Assembly: GCA_009929525.1 (NCBI GenBank)
Contig: SAAH01000016.1
Span: 1 to 49,026 of the forward strand
DNA: 49,026 nt
From: Clostridia bacterium
GTDB lineage: Bacteria; Bacillota; Clostridia; Lachnospirales; Lachnospiraceae
Direction of reading: 5' to 3'
Under the pieces are notes generated by a model. That model was not told the origin of the DNA. It saw only the letters and a list, made by a program, of their open reading frames with translations, and searched no databases. Of the stretch, positions 31,596-39,012 are shown piece by piece. Numbering within the stretch: position 1 is the stretch's first letter; the number at the start of each line of letters is the position of its first letter. A program made the translations under genes and the position numbers.

Positions 31596-31714
31596 CAGCC
31601 GCTCCTCCTTCTTAAGACTCTCTGAAGATTTTTTCTCGTATCCGGCAGATTCCTTTTGGGAAGGTTCTGCCGGGTGTTTTTCTTTGGAAATGGGGATTTC
31701 TTTTTCTTAGCCAT
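31595..31714 (-). CDS. Small basic protein between small terminase and methyltransferase
   Basis: A 39-residue, very basic frame (MAKKKKSPFPKKNTRQNLPK...) fits exactly between neighbours: one base after the TerS stop and a one-base overlap with the methyltransferase ATG (TGATG). The ribosome site GAGAGG lies before it. The exact tiling supports translation; a role in DNA or RNA binding is only suggested by its charge. Confidence 0.5.
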   Translation of the reverse strand: MAKKKKSPFPKKNTRQNLPKRNLPDTRKNLQRVLRRRSG

Positions 31715-31715
31715 G

Positions 31716-32252
31716 TCAGACACCTCTCCTTGTCCGGAGCAAGCGCTCCATCACATCGTCCTGCGGGGTAGCCCCCTGGAAATCCACAGAGCAGTTTTCC
31801 TTCACAACCTGGAAAATCTGATACCAGATCTGATTGGTCTGCTTCATGTACTGCTGTGCCATCGCAACATAGGGGGAAGCGCAGGCCGCACCAGTTGTCG
31901 GATGCTTTGCGAGAAAACCGTACTCAGAAATGCACTCCTCGCACTGAATCCAGCGGCTGACGCTCATGGCGTACTGTTCCACCAGCTGCACATTCACAAT
32001 AGCAGCGCATCCTCGTTCCTTCAGCCATTTCCATGTTTCGTTATAGACCTCTTCTGCGCAGAGGGAACCAACCTTCTGCCGTGCTTTGAGGTAATCCTTG
32101 AGCGGGGGAATGTCCTCCCCCTGGAACTGAGCAGCGTCTGTGAATTCCATCACGGTGGCTGCCTGTCCATCGCTTATTTTTTCAGCCAGTGCCTTTGTTT
32201 TCCGGCCAGCACCCATCCGGGCACCGCCCCTGGCTGTACCGTCTTTCGCCAT
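31716..32252 (-). CDS. Terminase small subunit (P27 family)
   Basis: The 178-residue protein begins with the flexible basic GGARMGAGRKTK and has the helical core of P27-type small terminases (AEEVYNETWKWLKERGC, QLVEQYAMSVSRWIQCEE, PYVAMAQQYMKQTNQIWYQIFQ). It recognises the phage packaging site. The large subunit lies about 6 kb downstream (24023), with the accessory island in between. It starts behind GGAGG, next to the candidate cos region at 32290-32395. Confidence 0.85.
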   Translation of the reverse strand: MAKDGTARGGARMGAGRKTKALAEKISDGQAATVMEFTDAAQFQGEDIPPLKDYLKARQKVGSLCAEEVYNETWKWLKERGCAAIVNVQLVEQYAMSVSRWIQCEECISEYGFLAKHPTTGAACASPYVAMAQQYMKQTNQIWYQIFQVVKENCSVDFQGATPQDDVMERLLRTRRGV

Positions 32253-32289
32253 TCAGGCACCTCCATTTCGACTTTTTAACGATAGGGGG

Positions 32290-32395
32290 TTTAATACCCC
32301 GTTTGAAATCGCATTTTTGTGCGTTTGAGGGCGGCACCGTTGCCCGGTAAGGCAATCCGTAGAGATTTTGACCGCCCCTACCCTTTTAGGGAAAT
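32290..32395. other. Candidate packaging (cos) region
   Basis: This GC-rich stretch between the HNH and small terminase genes has no gene. It contains the hairpins TTGCC-CGGTAA-GGCAA (32340-32355) and CCCT/AGGG, and direct GGGGCGG-type runs. Phages with an HNH gene next to terS usually cut at cos sites in this interval. The exact site cannot be read. Confidence 0.4.
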
Positions 32396-32470
32396 GACTG
32401 TCATGACTGTCACTCGCAGAAATCTCCATTAAAAATAGAAAAGTCTTTGAAATGACAGTCACGACTGTCA
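32395..32470. repeat. Two 18-bp near-palindromes at the HNH gene end
   Basis: TGACTGTC-AT-GACTGTCA at 32395-32412 and TGACAGTC-AC-GACTGTCA at 32453-32470. The second has perfect 8-bp arms and lies across the HNH stop codon. The same motif recurs several times at 35578-35781 beside the primase gene. Confidence 0.65.
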
Positions 32471-32875
32471 CTTGAAGTCTTCTGCTGTACTTTCTGTTTT
32501 CGTTTCATCAGACACTGACTTCCTCTGCCACCTGTCACCACGGTCTGCGTGTAGTTTGGCATGACAGCTTTTGCACAAGGAAATAAGATTGTCTCTGCTG
32601 TGCGTTCCACCTTCTGCCAAAGGCAGCTTGTGATGTACTTCCTCAACAGGCACAATGATTCCCTTGGCGTAGCATTGCTCACAGAACGGATGCGTCTTCA
32701 CATAGGAATCACGAATCCGCTTCCACGCTCTGCCGTATCTACGGTGTACAGCAGGGTCTCTGTCGTACTTCTCGTAGTTTCGGTTATAGAGTTTTGTGTG
32801 TTCCTCGCAGAACCTGTTGTCTGTCAGCTTGGGGCATCCAGGATAGTGGCATGGGTGCTTTGGCTTACGTGGCAT
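32468..32875 (-). CDS. HNH endonuclease (packaging-associated)
   Basis: The 135-residue protein has an N-terminal zinc segment (HPCHYPGCPKLTDNRFCEEH) and the HNH core CEQCYAKG ... VEEVHHKLPLAEGGTHSRDNL ... CKSCHAKLH. HNH nucleases beside terminase genes are part of the packaging machine of many cos phages. The start at 32875 (MPRKPKH) has GGAGG 8 bases upstream. An in-frame ATG at 32950 also has AGGAGG, adding 25 residues (MPYRKVSYAEQMWYILKYKW...); this could be a separate leader peptide fused in frame or a true extension. Confidence 0.88.
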   Translation of the reverse strand: MPRKPKHPCHYPGCPKLTDNRFCEEHTKLYNRNYEKYDRDPAVHRRYGRAWKRIRDSYVKTHPFCEQCYAKGIIVPVEEVHHKLPLAEGGTHSRDNLISLCKSCHAKLHADRGDRWQRKSVSDETKTESTAEDFK

Positions 32876-33027
32876 TCGGGTAACCTCCTTCCATTTGTAT
32901 TTGAGGATGTACCACATCTGCTCTGCGTAAGAAACTTTACGATATGGCATAAGTTCCTCCTGGCATGACAAAAGCCCCGGAAGGATCACTCCTTCTGAGG
33001 CTTCTCATCAATTCTGAATTTGCATCT

Positions 33028-33219
33028 TAACAATACCACATAGGGCACCGTTGCAATGCGTTGCAAACAGATGCATTTTTCCTACCGGGGTACATTTTTT
33101 GAAGGTTCCGGTTTTTCTGCCGGAACCCCCACCCCTGGGGGATGCTTCATTTTATTTTCGCAGTCTAACAATACCACATAGGACACCGCTGCATTTAGTT
33201 GCAAACAGATGCATTTTTC
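33028..33219 (-). repeat. Direct repeat of 54 bp, putative late promoter pair
   Basis: Copies at 33028-33081 and 33166-33219 match at 49 of 54 positions. On the minus strand each reads ATGCATCTGTTTGCAA near its start and CCTATGTGGTATTGTTA at its end. One copy covers the 3' end of the DUF1492-type regulator gene, the other lies before the HNH/terminase genes. A GGTTCCGG/CCGGAACC hairpin (33104-33127) lies between. They may be binding sites or promoters used by that late regulator; no true coding sequence is seen between 32951 and 33194. Confidence 0.6.
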
Positions 33220-33641
33220 AGATCGATGGCATTTTCCGGCAGGATGATCTTTGCCACAGCCTTGTTGTGCCAACGCTGTACGGTTCCTCTGTCTACGCCA
33301 AGTTCGTCAGCGATCATCGACCACGAATAATTATGGATATACCGGAAACGAAGAACCGCCTGCTGCTCGGACTTATCTACCTGGGCGATGACCTCACGGA
33401 TCTGTGCCTTCAAACAGATCAGGCGTTCCTGTTCACGCAGGACTTTTTCCTCCATCTCCCACAGCTTTTCAAGGGTACGGATATAGGGGGCATCCGTGTT
33501 CTTGCTGGCATTGAAGTGTTCCTCAAAGCCGGGGCTGGAAATGCTCTCAGCCATTGCTTTCAGTTCCTCGCATTCAATGGTGTGGGAATGGATACGCTGA
33601 TCCAGAAGATATGCCTGGTTCAAATACTCTTTTACTGTCAT
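33195..33641 (-). CDS. Late transcriptional regulator (DUF1492, sigma-like)
   Basis: The 148-residue protein has an N-terminal helical part (MTVKEYLNQAYLLDQRI) and a C-terminal sigma region-4-like helix-turn-helix (RYIHNYSWSMIADELGVDRG and TVQRWHNKAVAKI, about residues 98-132). DUF1492/ArpU/RinA-like proteins switch on the packaging and structural genes late in infection. It stands just upstream of that module and its gene end runs into a duplicated 54-bp sequence. Its start overlaps the preceding stop (ATGA). Confidence 0.85.
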   Translation of the reverse strand: MTVKEYLNQAYLLDQRIHSHTIECEELKAMAESISSPGFEEHFNASKNTDAPYIRTLEKLWEMEEKVLREQERLICLKAQIREVIAQVDKSEQQAVLRFRYIHNYSWSMIADELGVDRGTVQRWHNKAVAKIILPENAIDLKNASVCN

Positions 33642-33874
33642 GCCGTTACCTCCTCATCGAGTCTTCTGATAAGGAACTCCGGATCAAGGTCAGTCAGCAG
33701 GGAGAACCATTTACTACGGAAGAACCGAAGACATTCTTCTTTGGTATCCTGTGCATCCCGGTTCTTTCTTCCTCTGGACAGTTTCTTGTTTGCCTCTCTG
33801 TAATCCCTCACGGCCTGCAATACGATAGCATTCGCAAGTTCCTCGTAAGGGTCAAGGTTTGAATTCTTGCTCAT
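33638..33874 (-). CDS. Small phage protein of unknown function
   Basis: A 78-residue protein (MSKNSNLDPYEELANAIVLQAVRDY...) with a basic middle (KKLSRGRKNRD) and FFRSKWFSLLTDLDPEFLIRRL near the end (in part). This type is regularly encoded before the DUF1492 regulator in clostridial phages. The start at 33874 follows GGAGG. A DNA- or RNA-binding role is possible but not shown. Confidence 0.7.
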   Translation of the reverse strand: MSKNSNLDPYEELANAIVLQAVRDYREANKKLSRGRKNRDAQDTKEECLRFFRSKWFSLLTDLDPEFLIRRLDEEVTA

Positions 33875-33934
33875 ATTGAGTTCCTCCGATTTCACATTTT
33901 TCGTTCCCTCGGATTGACTCTCATTGACTCTGAT

Positions 33935-35290
33935 TTACAGTTCCGCTCTGACCGCATCGATCAGTGCCGTCTGCGTGTTGTCCTTCTGGGCTAACGCTTT
34001 CAGAACCCTTTCATCAATGCTGTCCTTTGCGATAATGTGCTGTACCACAACGGTGCCGGACTTCTGGCCCTGCCGGAACAGTCTGGCATTGGTCTGCTGG
34101 TATAACTCCAAAGACCAAGTAAGACCGAACCACACCAGATGGTTGCCTCCTGTCTGGAGGTTCAGACCATGTCCTGCAGATGCCGGATGGATAAGCCCTA
34201 CGGCAAACTCCCCACGGTTCCACATCTCAATACTTCCGGGGGAAGAAATCCTTGCATACTCCACCTTCAGCTTGTCCAGGAGTTTGGTGATCCGTTCCAG
34301 GTCATGCTTGTACCAGTAAGCCACAAGGATGGGTCTGCCGTTTGCCGATTCGATGATGTCCTCCAAGGCATCCAGCTTCCGGTCATGGATGCGGATCACG
34401 GAATCATCATCTGCATACACAGCACCGTTTGCCATCTGGGACAGCTTATTAGAAAGTGCTGCGGCATTTGCGGCAGTGACCTCATGCTCCGGGATATCCA
34501 GGATTAGGTCTTTTTTCATATCTTCATACCGCTGCCGTTCCTTTTCATCCAAGGTGACAGGGTACTCGGTACTGATGAGTTCCGGCATTTTCAAGTGGTC
34601 AACCGCCTTCATAGAAATCGTGATGTCACCAATTCGGTTATAGATTTCATGCTCTGCACCGGGGAGTGCCTTATAGGAATACACGATATTCCCGTTGCAG
34701 CGGTCGGGTCTGAAGAAGGTGGTTCTGTACTGCCCGATGAACCGTCCCAACCGTTCACCCATATCCAGGCACCGGAATTCGTAGAACAAGTCCATAAGTC
34801 CATTACTGCTCGGTGTTCCGGTAAGACCCACCACTCGTTTCAACCGTGGACGGAGTTTTAAGAAAGCCTTTGTCCGCTGGCTGTTTGCCTTAAAGGAAGA
34901 AAGTTCATCCAGGACTGCCATGTCGAAATCCAGGTATTGTCTGTCCTGCTGCATCAGCCACACAAGGTTTTCCCGGTTGATAATGTATATTTCTGCATCG
35001 GCTCTCAGGGCGGCAAGCCTCTCAGCCGGAGTGCCGATGACAACGGAATACCGAAGTTCCGACAAGTGATCCCATTTCTTGATTTCCTCCGGCCATGTAC
35101 TTCTCGCCACACGTAGGGGTGCTACCACCAGGACTTTGCTGACCTCGAAGCGATTATGCAGAAGCTCCTCGATGGCAGTCAGGGTGATCACTGTTTTGCC
35201 AAGACCCATATCGAGGATTGCTGCCGTTATGGGATGGGTCAGGATGTATTCGATGGCGTATTTCTGATAATCATGCGGATTGAATTCCAT
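33935..35290 (-). CDS. SNF2-type DEAD/DEAH helicase
   Basis: The 451-residue protein has the SF2 motifs: MGLGKT (28-33, Walker A), LDELSSFK (motif II variant), LTGTPSSNG (motif III), and a C-terminal part with HGLNLQTGGNHLVW and QTNARLFRQGQK (motifs V and VI). It probably remodels DNA or removes proteins during replication or recombination. The start at 35290 follows GGAGGT and overlaps the VRR-NUC gene by 20 bp, so the two are coupled, as is common in such phages. Confidence 0.92.
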   Translation of the reverse strand: MEFNPHDYQKYAIEYILTHPITAAILDMGLGKTVITLTAIEELLHNRFEVSKVLVVAPLRVARSTWPEEIKKWDHLSELRYSVVIGTPAERLAALRADAEIYIINRENLVWLMQQDRQYLDFDMAVLDELSSFKANSQRTKAFLKLRPRLKRVVGLTGTPSSNGLMDLFYEFRCLDMGERLGRFIGQYRTTFFRPDRCNGNIVYSYKALPGAEHEIYNRIGDITISMKAVDHLKMPELISTEYPVTLDEKERQRYEDMKKDLILDIPEHEVTAANAAALSNKLSQMANGAVYADDDSVIRIHDRKLDALEDIIESANGRPILVAYWYKHDLERITKLLDKLKVEYARISSPGSIEMWNRGEFAVGLIHPASAGHGLNLQTGGNHLVWFGLTWSLELYQQTNARLFRQGQKSGTVVVQHIIAKDSIDERVLKALAQKDNTQTALIDAVRAEL

Positions 35291-35549
35291 CAAGAATACC
35301 TCCAATCTGTCCAGGGTGGTCAAGCACATACACCTTCTGGCCCAGGAGCCGAAGCTGTTCATGCCTGTGCATCTGCAACTTTCTCGGTTCTTTGCCGGGA
35401 GCCTTGACCTCCACGAATCCGACCTTCCCATCAGGTAATATGACAATGCGGTCGGGCCACCCCGATGTGCCGGAATTCCACTTTTCGCAAAGGCCGCCCC
35501 GGCTGCGAACTTCCTTTGCTAACTGCTGTTCGATATATTTTTCTCTCAT
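35271..35549 (-). CDS. VRR-NUC domain nuclease
   Basis: A 92-residue single-domain nuclease of the PD-(D/E)xK superfamily with GWPDRIVILPDGKVGFVEVK: the Asp, Glu and Lys of the active site lie about residues 32-49. VRR-NUC proteins can cut branched DNA such as Holliday junctions. It is coupled to the SNF2-type helicase by overlap, suggesting a joint role in processing replication intermediates. Confidence 0.92.
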   Translation of the reverse strand: MREKYIEQQLAKEVRSRGGLCEKWNSGTSGWPDRIVILPDGKVGFVEVKAPGKEPRKLQMHRHEQLRLLGQKVYVLDHPGQIGGILDGIQSA

Positions 35550-35571
35550 GCGAGACCTCCATCATTCTTTA

Positions 35572-35782
35572 CAAGAGTGACGGTCGTGAACCTCGTTTCA
35601 TAAAACCCCTATATAACAAATTTTTCTATTTTTTCTCTCTATAGGACTTTTATATATGGAGTATCACGACTGTCACTTTTGGGATAAATGCTGTGGGCAA
35701 AGTTTCTGAAATGACCTTCACGACCGTCACACCTCGACATTTACCCACAGCCACTTGGGTTTTTGAGTGTCACGACCTTCAC
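35572..35782. other. Candidate replication origin with 18-bp repeats
   Basis: This gene-free gap next to the primase holds an AT-rich block (about 35597-35660, with tracts such as ATATATGGAG and TTTTTCTATTTTTT). Around it lie degenerate copies of TGACNGTC-NN-GACNGTCA at 35578-35595, 35658-35675, 35712-35729 and 35764-35781. Repeats flanking an AT-rich zone beside the replication genes resemble an iteron origin. The same repeat occurs at 32395-32470. Confidence 0.5.
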
Positions 35783-38074
35783 TTAATCCAGAAAGTCCTG
35801 CCCCTCCTTCAATTTCAGCCCATAAACAAAACTGCCCTTATTGGACTTGCGCTTAAGGTATCCGGCTTTCTCCAGGGCACCATAAAAATCAGAAGTGCTG
35901 CGGACATACTCTCCGTTTGCCATGCAGCTGAAACGGTACTGCTGATACAAATCTCCGGACTTCTCGGAATAGGAAGGATCGACCTCACAGCGTTCCTCAA
36001 TGAACTGCCCCAGCCAGTCGTTAGATTCCCGGTACTTGTCGATCGCCTCTTTCACCACCTTCGGCAGCTCCGTGTGGAAGTTTGCCTCGATAGCCTTCTT
36101 CGCTCCATTGATGATCCAGGTCATAATGTAGGGACCGGCATTCTCGTAAAGGTAATCCGCATAGTTCTTGATGTCGGACTTTCCGGTGATCTTGGCATTG
36201 AAGGGGATAACGATCAGACGCCGCCAGATACCGTCATCGTTTGCACCGACCTTCGGCAGGTGGTTGGTGTACAGCACCAGGGTATGGGACGGAACAAAGT
36301 GGAACGGGTCCTTATACTTCTTCTCCGCCTGGATTTCATCGGTTGAGCAAAGCTGCTTTACCATTGAGGTGTTTAAGCGGACACCTTCCTCCATCTCGGA
36401 TGCGATGATGAGACGCTTGCCCTTCAGTTCTGCAGCCTCCGGGCGGGTGTTGTGCTTGCAACTCATGGTGAGCGTGTCCGCAGAAATCTTTCCGGCATAA
36501 GTACCGAGGACTCTGAAGATGGTATTCCAGAAGGTGGACTTACCGTTTGCACCGCCGCCGTAAGCGATGATCATATGCTCCTGGTAGACCTTGCCGATTG
36601 CTGCCATGCCCACCGTAGCCTGGACATAGTCGATGAGTTCCTTGTCACCGCAGAAGAAGGTGTTGAGCGCCTGCTCCCAGATTTCCTTTCCGGTATCACC
36701 GGGGGACACATTCGTAATCTTGGTGATAAAGTCTCCGGGATCGTGGGGGCGTTCACCGTCCAGACCCTTCGCAAGGTCAAAGGTGGCATAGGGGGTATTG
36801 AGCAGATTCGGGTCAAGGTCGAGCTGGGATACATTGATGGCAACCATCGGCTTGACCGTATTCTGTACATTGATGATGTTGCGGTAATTGCGGTACTTCA
36901 TCACGAACTTCAGATAGGTATCTGCGCCCAGAAGGGCAAAGTACAGACCCATGATGCCTGCATCGGCACAGCCGTTTTTGAGGTTCTTGCCCCTGTCTTT
37001 CACATCTGCCTCCGGGATTCCGGCAGCTACAAGGTTATCCTCTGCGGCTTGAACAGCATCCTTTGCATCCTGCAGCTGAAGGTCCATGAAATCGAGGGAA
37101 GCCCCAAGAGCCAACTGCTTGTCCTCCTGCCAGCATTGGCCGTCAAATCGAAGAAGATCGGTGGCACTTGTGTATCGCAGTTCATTGCCAAACTCCCTGG
37201 CGAGGACTTTAGCTTCTCCCAGATCGGAGTAATCCTCCGGCTTCATGCCTTCTTCTTCAAAGTCGGCATTGTACTCTTCCGGGGGAACATACCCTTCCTG
37301 GTTCTGGACTTTCTTGGCAAACTTCACCGCGCTGTTCCAGATGGTATTCAGTTCGCTGTCATCCAGGGGCGGATCGCACTGCTCCGATCTCTGCAGGAAC
37401 ACCTGATAAGCCTTGTCGCACACACCATATTTCTTCAGAACCCTTCCAGCAAAGCGACTCATGGTGTTGTTACGGCTTCCTTCCAGGATGGGGCCTCCCA
37501 TCGGCAGCTTCTGTTCAGCCTTCTCCACTTCGGTCTCAAGTAGGTCGGACTGATCCAGGGTTTCATCGATCTGCAAAAATCCCTCATGCCAGACCACATC
37601 GGATGCCTCGAACTCAGAGCCGTAGAAGAACCTCGCAGCATCCTGGGCCTTCTGGTCGAAAAATGGATACTTCTTCTGAAGCGCGTTTTTTACCGCTGTG
37701 TACATAGCGGGGTCATCATATTTCTGGCAGGGAAACAGAATATGGTGTCTGGGTCTTGCTGACTTATTTCCCTTGGGGAGCATATTGTGGCGGCTCGGAA
37801 TGATCACATGGTCGACATCGGCAAATTCCTCTTCCAGGTCTTCCACCGTCTTCCAATCGTTCGGATCGTCCGATTCGTTATCAACATCCTGCGGAATCAC
37901 ATAGGATTCAAGGAAATTCTCAATGCTTCTGTAGTTATCTTTGTATCTGGCAAAGACCTGGTCGTACTTGCCCGCCGCCACGAGTCCGGCGGGATCGGTG
38001 ATGACTGCTCTGTTCGGATACAGGCAGTTACTGGCAACGCCAGTGCTGTTTGATGTGTATAAAATCAGTTCCAT
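35783..38074 (-). CDS. Primase-helicase (AEP primase plus D5/SF3 helicase)
   Basis: The 763-residue protein combines an N-terminal primase-polymerase domain with AEP-like motifs PQDVDNES (Asp63, Asp65) and RPRHHILFP (about 108-115) with a C-terminal D5-type superfamily 3 helicase. The helicase has Walker A IAYGGGANGKSTFWNTIF near residue 505 and a winged-helix-like end. It should open the origin, prime and unwind the phage DNA. It is the central replication protein here, since no DnaB or DnaC homologue is present. The likely origin lies just past its end. Confidence 0.9.
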   Translation of the reverse strand: MELILYTSNSTGVASNCLYPNRAVITDPAGLVAAGKYDQVFARYKDNYRSIENFLESYVIPQDVDNESDDPNDWKTVEDLEEEFADVDHVIIPSRHNMLPKGNKSARPRHHILFPCQKYDDPAMYTAVKNALQKKYPFFDQKAQDAARFFYGSEFEASDVVWHEGFLQIDETLDQSDLLETEVEKAEQKLPMGGPILEGSRNNTMSRFAGRVLKKYGVCDKAYQVFLQRSEQCDPPLDDSELNTIWNSAVKFAKKVQNQEGYVPPEEYNADFEEEGMKPEDYSDLGEAKVLAREFGNELRYTSATDLLRFDGQCWQEDKQLALGASLDFMDLQLQDAKDAVQAAEDNLVAAGIPEADVKDRGKNLKNGCADAGIMGLYFALLGADTYLKFVMKYRNYRNIINVQNTVKPMVAINVSQLDLDPNLLNTPYATFDLAKGLDGERPHDPGDFITKITNVSPGDTGKEIWEQALNTFFCGDKELIDYVQATVGMAAIGKVYQEHMIIAYGGGANGKSTFWNTIFRVLGTYAGKISADTLTMSCKHNTRPEAAELKGKRLIIASEMEEGVRLNTSMVKQLCSTDEIQAEKKYKDPFHFVPSHTLVLYTNHLPKVGANDDGIWRRLIVIPFNAKITGKSDIKNYADYLYENAGPYIMTWIINGAKKAIEANFHTELPKVVKEAIDKYRESNDWLGQFIEERCEVDPSYSEKSGDLYQQYRFSCMANGEYVRSTSDFYGALEKAGYLKRKSNKGSFVYGLKLKEGQDFLD

Positions 38075-38087
38075 AAACGAATCCTCC

Positions 38088-38495
38088 TCAGCTGATTTCT
38101 TTGCACTCTTCCGTGAAATAGCGGATTGTCATGTTTTTCTTCTTTGCCTTTGCAATCTCTGCTTCCATGCCGGAGGATATCTTTTCACCAAATACCCACA
38201 CCTGTTCGCATTTGCCCATCAGAACCATATCCATAAAAAGAGCAAGGTCTCTTTCTCTGGTTTCTGACATGAACTGTGGCAGGAGCAGATGAGCGGCTAA
38301 CGGTATTGCCCCCTGATCCACCGCAAAACGGCAGTATCGTCTGGCCTTTTCTGTGTTTCTATCCACCTCCCCGGAATAGGGGGAACAGATATAAACCAGA
38401 GGTCTCCACTTACGAGCCTCATTCTCAATGTTGCAGACAGCCTCATGAGCTGTCGGGTCATAGTACCCTTCACTGTTAAATCTACTAATTCCCAT
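38088..38495 (-). CDS. DUF4406-like protein (nucleoside deoxyribosyltransferase fold)
   Basis: The 135-residue protein contains VYICSPYSGEVDRNTEKARRY (in part: CSPYSG near residue 37), GAIPLAAHLLLPQFM and WVFGEKISSGMEAEIAKAKK. This is the pattern of the DUF4406/nucleoside 2-deoxyribosyltransferase superfamily, suggesting a role in nucleotide or DNA precursor metabolism; the active Glu is probably in GMEAEI. It lies behind leader L2 and just before the primase gene, as first gene of the minus-strand replication unit. Confidence 0.85.
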   Translation of the reverse strand: MGISRFNSEGYYDPTAHEAVCNIENEARKWRPLVYICSPYSGEVDRNTEKARRYCRFAVDQGAIPLAAHLLLPQFMSETRERDLALFMDMVLMGKCEQVWVFGEKISSGMEAEIAKAKKKNMTIRYFTEECKEIS

Positions 38496-38499
38496 TGGT

Positions 38500-38588
38500 C
38501 GTTCTCCTTTCGTTAGAAGGTAAGGACTCCTGTCCTCCCGTCAGCTATGCAGCCCTCTTTGACCGGATTCCGAACTTTGGAGAAAAAA
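38500..38588 (-). promoter_or_regulatory. Conserved leader motif, copy L2 (DUF4406 gene)
   Basis: Minus strand: CTTTTTTCTCC, AAAGTTCGGAAT, then GCTGCATAGCTG (38553-38542) and a hairpin GGGAGGAC-AGGA-GTCCTTACC ending close to the AAAGGAG ribosome site. Element order and spacing match L1 at 7134-7215, while the hairpin bases differ but still pair. Confidence 0.62.
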
Positions 38589-38631
38589 GTGAAAAATATT
38601 TTTTGAATTGTGAATCTTCCTATTAAATGCG

Positions 38632-38673
38632 AATGCCCCACCGGGATGAATTTCTCGGTGAGGGCATTTTTTT
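38632..38673 (+). terminator. Terminator in front of the plus-strand replication operon
   Basis: AATGCCC (38632-38638) pairs with GGGCATT (38662-38668), with an inner ACCG/CGGT stem, followed by seven T. It stands upstream of leader copies L4 and L3, so it may terminate early transcripts of the replication operon (attenuation) or block a transcript from elsewhere. Confidence 0.8.
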
Positions 38674-38676
38674 GTT

Positions 38677-38835
38677 TGAAAGTTCGGAAATACCTCTAAG
38701 CGGGATGCATAGCTGGTGCCAGGAAGAGCAATCCGAACATCCGGCAAAAAACTTTCAAAGATTTTCGCCAAACTTCGGAAAAACAGATTTTCCGGCTGCA
38801 TAGCTGACAGGAAGGACAAGAGCCTTTCGGAAATG
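38677..38835 (+). promoter_or_regulatory. Tandem leader motif, copies L4 and L3 (replication operon)
   Basis: L4: GAAAGTTCGGAA (38678-38689) and TGCATAGCTG (38706-38715). L3: AACTTCGGAA (38771-38780), a GGAAAA/TTTTCC hairpin, GCTGCATAGCTG (38795-38806) and the hairpin AAGG-ACAAGAG-CCTT (38812-38826), then the ribosome site of the 38848 gene. Conserved RNA motifs have been reported upstream of DUF2800 and DUF2815 genes; I cannot tell whether this is one of them. Confidence 0.6.
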
Positions 38836-38847
38836 GAGGTGCTGCAG

Positions 38848-39012
38848 ATGCAGAATGCGATGCGTGTAGACGCAATGCCCCAGGAAGATGAAATCCCGGA
38901 TGAGGAACTCATCGACACGCTGATTGCCATAAGCGTGGTGGCAAAGAGACTGGCAATGAAGCTGAGAAAAATCAAAGACGAAGGAGACAAACAGAATGAA
39001 CCACATGAATGA
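38848..39012 (+). CDS. Small acidic phage protein
   Basis: A 54-residue protein (MQNAMRVDAMPQEDEIPDEE...) with an amphipathic helix LIDTLIAISVVAKRLAMKLRK. The start is set by GGAGG 8 bases upstream, directly behind leader L3. It overlaps the next gene by 17 bases. It is the first gene of the plus-strand replication operon; the function is unknown. Confidence 0.65.
   Translation: MQNAMRVDAMPQEDEIPDEELIDTLIAISVVAKRLAMKLRKIKDEGDKQNEPHE

Noticed and set aside
33082-33273. Minus-strand frame of 63 codons running through the 54-bp repeats
   Set aside because: It overlaps the end of the DUF1492-type gene in another frame, lacks a ribosome site and consists largely of the repeat and the GC hairpin.
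33935-35549. SNF2-type helicase plus VRR-NUC nuclease as a defence system
   Set aside because: This pair with a primase-helicase and HNH gene is a standard replication set of clostridial siphoviruses, coupled by overlap, with no sensor or toxin gene.
36452-37543. Plus-strand open frame opposite the primase gene
   Set aside because: Antisense shadow without ribosome site or recognisable motif.
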